From contig JALZUV010000078.1 in assembly GCA_023301245.1 (NCBI GenBank), positions 1 to 10,488 of the forward strand: 10,488 nt of DNA. The letters run 5' to 3'. Source of the stretch: Rickettsiales bacterium. Lineage in GTDB: Bacteria > Pseudomonadota > Alphaproteobacteria > Rickettsiales > JALZUV01. Positions 1-5,196 of this stretch are shown in pieces. Under the pieces are notes generated by a model. It was not told the DNA's origin, made no database searches, and worked only from the letters and a program-made list of their open reading frames with translations. The position numbers and the translations under genes were made by a program. The stretch's first letter is position 1; each line of letters opens with the position of its first letter.

Positions 1-965
1 TAAGCGAAGCTGATATTTAGATTGCCATGGATACGATGCTCACGATGACCGTTTAAGAATACGTCTTTAATATTATCCGTAATCTCTTTCATAAAGTAAT
101 CTGAAAGCTCTTTTACGTGTTTTTGGTCGTTCGCCATTTCTAGCTTAGCGATGCGCGCTGCTTCGCCCAAACCAACCACCATTGGTGTTGGTAACGTACC
201 AGAACGGAAGCCACGTTCCTGACCGCCACCTGATAGAATCGACTTGATACGAACACGAGGACGACGACGAACATAAAGTGCACCGATACCCTTAGGGCCG
301 TAAATTTTATGGCCTGAGATGCTCATCAGGTCGATGTTCATTGCTTCAATATCAATTGGCATTTTGCCGAAAGATTGTGCAGCATCGGTGTGGAAGAACG
401 TACCGTTAGCACGACATAGCTTGCCGATTTCGGTAACAGGTTGAATTACACCAATTTCGTTATTCACCATCATGATAGATACAAGCAATGTATCTTCACG
501 CATCGCGGCTTTAAGTTCATCTAGGTTAACTAGACCATCTTTTTGCACGGGTAGATAAGTAATTTCGAAACCTTTTTGCTCAAGGTAGCGGCAGCTTTCA
601 AGCACACATTTATGCTCGGTTTGCGCGGTGATAATATGTTTCTTTTTCTCACCGTAAAACTCGGCAACACCTTTAATGGCGATGTTGTTAGCTTCGGTTG
701 CACCTGAAGTGAAAACGATTTCCTTCGGGTTAGCATTAACTAGGTCAGCCACTTGCTCGCGGGCGAGTTCAATTGCAGCTTCAGTTTCCCAGCCATAAGC
801 GTGAGAACGTGAATGCGGGTTACCAAATTTCTCCATAAAATAAGGCATCATCTTTTCCATGACGCGCTCATCCATCGGCGTAGTCGCCTGATTATCGAGG
901 TAAATTGGGAAACGAATACCGTCTTTAACGGGCATTTCGCGGGGAATATTTAATACATTTGCCAT
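1..965 (-). CDS. iscS: Cysteine desulfurase IscS, partial (C-terminus beyond left edge)
   Basis: PLP-dependent cysteine desulfurase that takes sulfur from L-cysteine as an enzyme persulfide and hands it to the scaffold IscU for Fe-S cluster assembly in the cytosol. The visible 321 residues start MANVLNIPRE, with YLDNQATTP at about 22-30, TSGATEANN at 86-94, TEHK with the cofactor-stacking His118, and SGHKIYGPKG with the Schiff-base Lys220. These match E. coli IscS His104 and Lys206 with a constant offset of 14, so the catalytic Cys (E. coli Cys328) should be near residue 342, outside the window. The wording of the motifs is like mitochondrial NFS1. The N-terminus is about 14-20 residues longer than in E. 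coli; Met11 is an alternative start, and neither start has a strong Shine-Dalgarno. The gene follows the NifS-like gene after a 99-bp gap that carries its own likely promoter and IscR site. iscU or another Fe-S gene is expected next to the left (inference). Confidence 0.96.
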   Translation of the reverse strand, partial: MANVLNIPREMPVKDGIRFPIYLDNQATTPMDERVMEKMMPYFMEKFGNPHSRSHAYGWETEAAIELAREQVADLVNANPKEIVFTSGATEANNIAIKGVAEFYGEKKKHIITAQTEHKCVLESCRYLEQKGFEITYLPVQKDGLVNLDELKAAMREDTLLVSIMMVNNEIGVIQPVTEIGKLCRANGTFFHTDAAQSFGKMPIDIEAMNIDLMSISGHKIYGPKGIGALYVRRRPRVRIKSILSGGGQERGFRSGTLPTPMVVGLGEAARIAKLEMANDQKHVKELSDYFMKEITDNIKDVFLNGHREHRIHGNLNISFA

Positions 966-976
966 GGAATTTTTTA

Positions 977-1001
977 ATACCTTACTAATTTAGTCGGACT
1001 A
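977..1001 (-). promoter_or_regulatory. IscR type 1-like binding site before iscS
   Basis: The minus strand reads GACTAAATTAGTAAGGTAT from 995 to 977. Against the 25-bp E. coli type 1 IscR consensus (core GACTRWWWYAGTC) I count 20 agreeing positions; four of the five mismatches are in the outer left flank and one is the C of the right AGTC. The same sequence, with three changes in 20 bases, recurs upstream of cysE. The site overlaps the predicted start point, so [2Fe-2S]-IscR would be expected to repress iscS. Binding is inferred from the resemblance and from iscR being in the same cluster. Confidence 0.7.
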
Positions 1002-1006
1002 TAGCG

Positions 1007-1037
1007 ATTATATAGTCGAAGCGCCAGCGGAAAGCAA
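1007..1037 (-). promoter_or_regulatory. Predicted sigma-70 promoter for iscS
   Basis: Reading the minus strand, a -35-like TTGCTT at 1037-1032 is followed after 17 bp by TATATA at 1014-1009. A perfect TATAAT lies two bases further on at 1012-1007, with a 19-bp spacer. Transcription would start near 1000-1002, giving iscS a leader of about 35 nt. The IscR-like site 977-1001 would then cover the start point, the usual layout for repression. Confidence 0.55.
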
Positions 1038-1064
1038 GCCCCGAACATTACAAATAGTCAAGGT

Positions 1065-2156
1065 TTATGCGGCTTGCGAGTGGTTCTCAATTAACTTGCG
1101 CCATGCTTGCAACAAGGCTTTTACTTCAACCTCGGTGGTGCCCCAGCCCATCGAAATGCGGATAGCGCAAGAGGCTTGCGCTTTGCTGTACCCCATCGCG
1201 CCGAGCACGTGGCTGGGTTCAATGCGCCCAGATGAACATGCCGAACCTGCGCTAACGCAAATTCCTGCGAGGTCGAGATGCATCAATTGCAACTCGCTCG
1301 ATAGTCCTTCGGTGATAACCGATAAGGTGTTTGCTGCCCGTCTTGCGTCTTTGGCAACTAAGATAGACTTAGGCGATAAATCTAGCATTTCGCTTTCCAG
1401 CATTTCGCGCAATAGTTTTAGCTTCTCAAGATTAGGCAAGTTTTCCAGCAAGGCGGCAAAGCCTGCAATGGCTGCGATATTTTCGGTGCCTGCACGGCGA
1501 CGCTTTTCTTGGCCGCCTCCTACCAATTGAGGGCTTAGCTGAACATCGTTTTTAGCGATAAGTGCGCCTACCCCTTTTGGTCCACCCACTTTATGCGCGG
1601 CGATGGTGAGCATATCTACGCCTAGAGTTGTAAAATCGAAGGCTAATTTACCCACTGCTTGCACCGCATCGCAATGCATTAGCCCATTATATTTATGCAC
1701 TAACGCGGCAATTTCGCGGATGGGTTGAATAACGCCCGTTTCGTTATTCACGAGCATGATAGATACGAGCGCATTTTCATTAGCTTGGAGTGCTTCTTCA
1801 AGTGCAGCAATATCCAGCAGACCGTCGGCGCTAACAGGCACCGTAATTGCGTTATTGGCTTTAGCAATTTCAACCACTGAAGAATGTTCACTCGAGGCAA
1901 CTATTAGCTTGCGCCCAGCAATGCCTTTAAGTGCGAGGTTGTTAGCCTCCGTACCGCCTGCGGTGAAAATTACCTCATCTGGCCAAGCAGAGATGCTATT
2001 GGCAACAATAGTGCGGGAATCTTCCAGCGCTTGCTTAGCTTTTCGCCCCATCGCATGAACAGAGGATGCGTTGAGCGGCAGTGCTTCCAATTCCTCCATA
2101 CGCTCGCGTACGGCGGGCAGTACAGGAGAGGTCGCATTGTAATCGAGGTAAATCAT
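1065..2156 (-). CDS. NifS/IscS-like cysteine desulfurase (second paralogue)
   Basis: A complete 363-residue PLP-dependent cysteine desulfurase of the aminotransferase class V family. It shows YLDYNATSP at 3-11, TAGGTEANN at 65-73, His91 in SSEHSS, VNNETGVIQP at 137-146, the PLP lysine Lys189 in AHKVGGPKG, and the persulfide-forming Cys307 in SAGSACSSGR. All key residues are present, so it should be active. It is clearly diverged from the adjacent iscS, being shorter and with a different PLP motif. It resembles the NifS-like enzyme that sits after an Rrf2 regulator and before suf or isc genes in many alphaproteobacteria; Rickettsia also carries two adjacent desulfurases (from memory). The start ATG overlaps the iscR stop as TAATG, implying translational coupling. 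Which scaffold it serves (IscU, SufU/SufE-like, or tRNA thiolation) cannot be told from this window. Confidence 0.95.
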   Translation of the reverse strand: MIYLDYNATSPVLPAVRERMEELEALPLNASSVHAMGRKAKQALEDSRTIVANSISAWPDEVIFTAGGTEANNLALKGIAGRKLIVASSEHSSVVEIAKANNAITVPVSADGLLDIAALEEALQANENALVSIMLVNNETGVIQPIREIAALVHKYNGLMHCDAVQAVGKLAFDFTTLGVDMLTIAAHKVGGPKGVGALIAKNDVQLSPQLVGGGQEKRRRAGTENIAAIAGFAALLENLPNLEKLKLLREMLESEMLDLSPKSILVAKDARRAANTLSVITEGLSSELQLMHLDLAGICVSAGSACSSGRIEPSHVLGAMGYSKAQASCAIRISMGWGTTEVEVKALLQAWRKLIENHSQAA

Positions 2157-2599
2157 TAAGCACTCATTTCGTCAATTTGAGCAAGAGCGCGTGAGCCTTG
2201 CGTTAAGCTGCCAAGCGTTACGCTACCCAGATATTCGCTAATTTGTTTTCCTAGCCCTTTCCAGAGCGAGTGGGTAAGGCAGCGCGATGATTTTATCATG
2301 CAACCTTCTTTTGCATCGCCACTACAGCGGGTCATTTTCAACGATTCATCCACGGCTTCAACAATAGCGAGAATAGTAATTTCATCGACCTCTTGTGCCA
2401 ACACATAGCCGCCACCGGGGCCACGGATAGATTTAACCAGCGCCGCTTTACGCAGTTTTGGGAATAATTGCTCTAAGTACGATAATGGCAACTCTTGACG
2501 TGCCGCAATATCAGGCAAGCTTTGGGGCTTCTCCATCTCTGAAAGAGCCAAATCGACCATGGCCATTACGGCGTAGCGACTCTTAGTAGTAAGTAGCAC
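2156..2599 (-). CDS. iscR: Fe-S-sensing Rrf2-family repressor IscR
   Basis: A 147-residue winged-helix regulator that binds a [2Fe-2S] cluster and adjusts Fe-S assembly genes to cluster demand. The N-terminal helix-turn-helix is typical (LTTKSRYAVMAMVDLA at 3-18, SYLEQLFPKLRKAALV at 40-55) followed by the wing RGPGGGY at 59-65. Glu43, which in E. coli governs type 1 versus type 2 site choice, is kept. Cluster ligands are Cys92, Cys100, Cys107 and His110 in TRC, GC and RCLTH. The Cys spacing (7 and 6 intervening residues) is wider than the 5 and 5 of E. coli. The C-terminal tail after about residue 140 is short. The start is GTG at 2599-2597, because the protein then begins MLLTTKSRYA as the family does. 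It follows the cysE stop with no gap; GGGAAG inside the end of cysE is the likely ribosome site. Autoregulation through the site upstream of cysE is inferred. Confidence 0.95.
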   Translation of the reverse strand: MLLTTKSRYAVMAMVDLALSEMEKPQSLPDIAARQELPLSYLEQLFPKLRKAALVKSIRGPGGGYVLAQEVDEITILAIVEAVDESLKMTRCSGDAKEGCMIKSSRCLTHSLWKGLGKQISEYLGSVTLGSLTQGSRALAQIDEMSA

Positions 2600-3307
2600 C
2601 TAGTTTACTTCCCAGCGGCTAATAGGCTCTATCTCGCTGTCGCCAAGCATAGCCTCCACTTGCTGCAAGCGTTGCTGCATTGAGCGCATTTCTAAATGCA
2701 TTTCTTGAATCGACTTTATGAGTGGGTCTTCTTTACCTGCCGAGGCGCAGTAAGCATCAAAATGTTCACCGTCTTTTTGTTTGCGCGCCGTAACAGATTG
2801 CGCGGGAACGCCCACCATAACTGCGGCTGCTTCAACATCGCGCACGACCACGGCATTTGAACCTATCTTCGCGCCAGAACCAATGGTAATGGGACCTAGC
2901 AACTGTGCGCCAGCACCTACAATAACATTATCCTCTAAGGTTGGATGGCGCTTTTTGCCTTTTTCTTCGCTCGTGGGGGCGGTGCCGCCCAGCGTAACGT
3001 CATGATATAAAGTAACATCATTACCAATTTCAGCTGTTTCGCCAATCACCACACCAAAACCATGGTCAATAAATAAGCGCTCACCAATGGTCGCCGCAGG
3101 ATGAATTTCAATCGCTGTAAATAATCGTGCTATGTGCGATACAAAGCGGCCAATGAGCTTTAATTCATGTCGCCACAACCAATTTGATAGACGATAAGCC
3201 TGTAATGCTTGAAAACCTGGATAGCAAAAAACTATCTCTAACAGGCTTCGCGCGGCAGGGTCGCGAGCAAAGATGGCATCGATATCTGATTTCATACGCT
3301 TAAACAT
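2600..3307 (-). CDS. cysE: Serine O-acetyltransferase CysE (short form)
   Basis: Transfers acetyl from acetyl-CoA to L-serine to make O-acetylserine, the precursor of cysteine. The 235-residue protein is a left-handed beta-helix hexapeptide acyltransferase: IEIHPAATIG at 66-75, LFIDHGFGVVIGETAEIG at 78-95, VTLYHDVTLGGT at 98-109, KRHPTLEDNVIVGAGA at 119-134 and ITIGSGAKIGSNAVV at 140-154. His82 and His121 match E. coli His158 and His193, and Glu67 takes the place of Asp143. It lacks most of the long N-terminal helical domain of the E. coli enzyme, like the short CysE found next to isc genes in Azotobacter and Pseudomonas. The C-terminal part (about 195-222) is a probable coiled coil, and the protein ends in Val-Asn rather than the terminal Ile that E. 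coli CysE inserts into cysteine synthase. It is the first gene of the cluster and probably feeds cysteine to the two desulfurases encoded downstream. Confidence 0.94.
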   Translation of the reverse strand: MFKRMKSDIDAIFARDPAARSLLEIVFCYPGFQALQAYRLSNWLWRHELKLIGRFVSHIARLFTAIEIHPAATIGERLFIDHGFGVVIGETAEIGNDVTLYHDVTLGGTAPTSEEKGKKRHPTLEDNVIVGAGAQLLGPITIGSGAKIGSNAVVVRDVEAAAVMVGVPAQSVTARKQKDGEHFDAYCASAGKEDPLIKSIQEMHLEMRSMQQRLQQVEAMLGDSEIEPISRWEVN

Positions 3308-3365
3308 TGCAAAACTTTCTTCATTCCTTTACTTAGCTAACATTCAAGATGCTGCTGCGGGCATT

Positions 3366-3381
3366 TACCATATAAATGGTA
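3366..3381. repeat. Palindrome TACCAT-ATAA-ATGGTA upstream of cysE
   Basis: Perfect 6-bp arms around a 4-bp centre, placed 12 bp to the cysE side of the IscR-like site. It could be an operator or overlap the cysE -10 region. No regulator family is recognised from this motif. Confidence 0.45.
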
Positions 3382-3393
3382 GGAATCCCAGCA

Positions 3394-3418
3394 AAACCTT
3401 ACTTTTTTAGTCAACTAT
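3394..3418 (-). promoter_or_regulatory. IscR type 1-like binding site before cysE-iscR
   Basis: On the minus strand the site begins ATAGTTGACTAAA and continues AAAGTAAGGTTT. It agrees with the 25-bp E. coli type 1 IscR consensus at 22 positions by my count; the mismatches are one in the central Y, the C of the right AGTC and one flank base. It lies about 90-110 bp upstream of the cysE start and only 18 bp upstream of the divergent hydrolase ATG. It is probably the autoregulatory site of the cysE-iscR-nifS operon, and could also affect the hydrolase. Confidence 0.75.
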
Positions 3419-3436
3419 TACGGACGTACTCGTTTC

Positions 3437-4132
3437 ATGCCTGACATTATTATCCCCGGCCCTGAAGGCCGTATCGAAGCTCGCTACCACCACGCTGAAC
3501 AGCCTGGCGCACCTATTGCACTCGTGCTTCACCCTCACCCGCTTTATGGCGGCACAATGAACAATAAGATTGTTTATCACCTTTATCATGCTTTTGTTAA
3601 GTTTGGTTTTTCGGTGATGCGCTTCAACTTCCGTGGAGTTGGCCGTAGCCAAGGCACGTATGATGAAGGTATCGGCGAGCTATCAGATGCAGCAGCAGCC
3701 CTCGATTGGATGCAGCAGCAAAACCCTGAAGCTTCAACCTGCTGGATTGGCGGATTTTCGTTTGGCTCATGGATTGCGATGCAACTACTTATGCGCCGCC
3801 CTGAAATTGAAGGCTTTGTTACCATTGCCCCACCGGCAAATCTCTATGACTTCTCATTTTTAGCACCTTGCCCATCGTCAGGTTTGATTGTGCAGGGTAA
3901 CCGCGATGAGATTGTACCTTTTGAGTCAGTTGAAAAATTGAAAGATAAAATTATCACGCAAAAAGGCCGCACAATTGATTATACGCAAATTAATGGCGCG
4001 GATCACTATTTCCGCAATCAGTTGGAAGAACTTAATAACGTGGTCTATGCCTATATGGAAAGCCGCCGCGCTGAGTTTACTGGTCGTCGCCAGCCGCCTG
4101 ATAAACGGCGCCGCCAACTACCGCGCGAGTAG
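3437..4132 (+). CDS. Alpha/beta hydrolase, COG2945-like
   Basis: A 231-residue cytosolic alpha/beta-fold hydrolase of a family common in proteobacteria; substrate unknown. The likely catalytic triad is Ser108 in the nucleophile elbow GFSFGSW (106-112), Asp157 in GNRDEIV and His190 in GADHYF. Other family signatures are HPHPLYGGTMNNK at 32-44, which probably includes the oxyanion region, and RFNFRGVGRSQG at 62-73. The start gives MPDIIIPGPEGRIEARY, as expected for the family, although the upstream sequence has only a weak Shine-Dalgarno. The C-terminal 17 residues or so are basic and Arg-rich (GRRQ, DKRRRQ) and are encoded inside the 3' end of anmK on the other strand, with a 56-bp overlap, so the tail may be a by-product of the overlap. 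It is transcribed divergently from cysE and lies 18 bp from an IscR-like site, but a link to Fe-S metabolism is not shown. Confidence 0.9.
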   Translation: MPDIIIPGPEGRIEARYHHAEQPGAPIALVLHPHPLYGGTMNNKIVYHLYHAFVKFGFSVMRFNFRGVGRSQGTYDEGIGELSDAAAALDWMQQQNPEASTCWIGGFSFGSWIAMQLLMRRPEIEGFVTIAPPANLYDFSFLAPCPSSGLIVQGNRDEIVPFESVEKLKDKIITQKGRTIDYTQINGADHYFRNQLEELNNVVYAYMESRRAEFTGRRQPPDKRRRQLPRE

Positions 4133-5159
4133 CACCAGTGGTTTCGGGGAAAGTAATTGGCTTTCCCTGCAAGCAACGCACGGCAAAATAGGCAAAGGCT
4201 TGAGCTTCTAGCCCATCATTATCCCATCCCATTTCTGAGGCGAGTTTTACGTTGCTACAATAGTCGCGTAATTGGTCAACCATGGTGGTATTGTGGCATC
4301 CGCCACCACAGAAAATCCACTGTTTCGGTTTATCAGGAAAATACTGTTCGGCCATGGCAATGGTGCGGGTGGTGAAGGCCGTGAGCGTAGCCGCACCATC
4401 TTCAGTCGATAGGTTCTGAATCGGCGAAAGCGAGAAGGCGTTGCGGTCTAGCGATTTGGGGTAAGGCTGACTAAAATACGGATGCTCCAGATAATAATCG
4501 AGAATCTCTTGGTTGACCGTGCCTGCAGCGGCCAGCTTGCCGCCTTCATCGCAATCCATACCATCGCAGCGTTGTTTTACCCAATCGTTTAGCAGCACAT
4601 TTCCGGGGCCTGTATCGAAGGCCGAAATGCGGCCATCAGCACTAAGCCAGCTAATATTTGCGATACCACCAATGTTAATAACGGCCACGGGCTTATCAAT
4701 TTCGCGGCATAATGCGGCATGATACAAGGGCACGAGTGGTGCGCCCTGCCCGCCAGCAGCAATATCGGCACGGCGAAAATCATTCACCACTCTAATGCCT
4801 GTTTTTTCGGCCAGTAAAGCACCATTGCCTATCTGAATCGAAACACCCTCGTCAGGCCGATGGTCAACCGTTTGGCCGTGAAAGCCGATGGCTTCAATCG
4901 GTTTATCAAAATTCTCGCGGAGTTTATTAACAGCCTCTGCGTGAAGCAATGTCATATCATGCTCCAGCAAGGCTCTGTCGGGCGATAGGCGATGAACAGC
5001 GCGGTGCAGGCGTTCGCGCATTTTTTTCTTATAATCAATGGTCAGTGAAGGGCCTTGTTCTAACACCGAATAGCCGTCGGTTAAAATAGCGGCCACGTCA
5101 ATTCCATCAAGCGAGCTTCCGCTCATTAAGCCAATTGCCCAAACAGGTGCATCATTCAT
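4077..5159 (-). CDS. anmK: Anhydro-N-acetylmuramic acid kinase AnmK
   Basis: Cleaves the 1,6-anhydro ring of anhydro-N-acetylmuramic acid and phosphorylates it with ATP to give MurNAc-6-phosphate, a step in cytosolic recycling of peptidoglycan. The 360 residues match the usual length. Visible motifs are the ATP-binding GLMSGSSLDGID at 10-21, GFHGQTVDHRP at 92-102, VNDFRRADIAAGGQGAPLVP at 125-144, INIGGIAN at 161-168, FDTGPGN at 181-187 with Asp182 at the position of the catalytic base reported for the Pseudomonas enzyme, and FCGGGCHN at 283-290. The start has a good AGGAG at 5172-5168, 8 bases upstream. It is divergent from tyrS with a 37-bp gap, and its last 56 bp are shared with the convergent hydrolase gene. 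The partner etherase MurQ is not in the window. Confidence 0.96.
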   Translation of the reverse strand: MNDAPVWAIGLMSGSSLDGIDVAAILTDGYSVLEQGPSLTIDYKKKMRERLHRAVHRLSPDRALLEHDMTLLHAEAVNKLRENFDKPIEAIGFHGQTVDHRPDEGVSIQIGNGALLAEKTGIRVVNDFRRADIAAGGQGAPLVPLYHAALCREIDKPVAVINIGGIANISWLSADGRISAFDTGPGNVLLNDWVKQRCDGMDCDEGGKLAAAGTVNQEILDYYLEHPYFSQPYPKSLDRNAFSLSPIQNLSTEDGAATLTAFTTRTIAMAEQYFPDKPKQWIFCGGGCHNTTMVDQLRDYCSNVKLASEMGWDNDGLEAQAFAYFAVRCLQGKPITFPETTGATRAVVGGAVYQAAGDDQ

Positions 5160-5196
5160 GTTGTAATCTCCTACTACTTGCGTACAACTTCACCCT
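5160..5196. promoter_or_regulatory. 37-bp divergent anmK/tyrS spacer with inverted repeat
   Basis: The only non-coding DNA between two divergent start codons. It holds the inverted repeat GTTGTA (5160-5165) and TACAAC (5183-5188) with a 17-bp spacer. Read on the plus strand these overlap a possible promoter, TTGTAA-16 bp-TACAAC, whose start would fall at about 5195-5197, on or next to the tyrS ATG. The minus strand carries the anmK ribosome site AGGAG. The anmK promoter probably lies inside the tyrS coding region. The boxes are weak (4 of 6 each). Confidence 0.35.

Larger units (their letters stand above)
966..1064 (-). promoter_or_regulatory. Intergenic control region before iscS with several GACTA elements
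   Basis: This 99-bp gap interrupts an otherwise gapless operon. On the minus strand it holds three YYGACTA elements, TTGACTATTT (1061-1052), TCGACTATAT (1019-1010) and CCGACTAAAT (997-988). Their starts are 42 and 22 bp apart, close to four and two helical turns. The third is the left half of the IscR-like site described separately. It also contains a perfect inverted repeat GACTATA-N7-TATAGTC at 997-1017. The spacing suggests several proteins bound on one DNA face, but this is inference. The second and third elements overlap or adjoin the predicted -10 box and transcription start. Confidence 0.6.
3308..3436. promoter_or_regulatory. Divergent control region between cysE and the hydrolase gene
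   Basis: 129 bp that must hold the promoters for the cysE operon (minus) and the hydrolase (plus). It contains an IscR-like site at 3394-3418 and a perfect palindrome TACCAT-ATAA-ATGGTA at 3366-3381. A TATGGT or TATATG within the palindrome, read on the minus strand, could be the cysE -10 box with a poor -35 16-17 bp upstream; I cannot fix the promoter with confidence. TTGACT inside the IscR-like site looks like a -35 box but has no good -10 at the right distance. No clear sigma-70 promoter is visible for the hydrolase. Confidence 0.5.

Noticed and set aside
530..736. Small minus-strand frame inside iscS
   Set aside because: It lies out of frame within the conserved iscS coding region and resembles no known protein.
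1049..1062. TTGACT at 1061-1056 as a -35 box for iscS
   Set aside because: No acceptable -10 box lies 16-19 bp downstream; the TTGCTT/TATATA pair is better placed.
1096..2058. Open frames on the plus strand across the NifS-like gene (1096-1530, 1756-2058)
   Set aside because: They are antisense to a fully conserved desulfurase with intact motifs, show no recognisable protein features and no ribosome sites.
3407..3652. Minus-strand frame of 81 codons across the cysE/hydrolase gap and hydrolase start
   Set aside because: It overlaps the IscR-like site and conserved hydrolase coding, with no family resemblance; a chance frame.
4088..4120. GC-rich GCCG/CGGC repeats as a hydrolase or anmK terminator
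   Set aside because: Stems are short and coding on both strands, with no T-run on either side.
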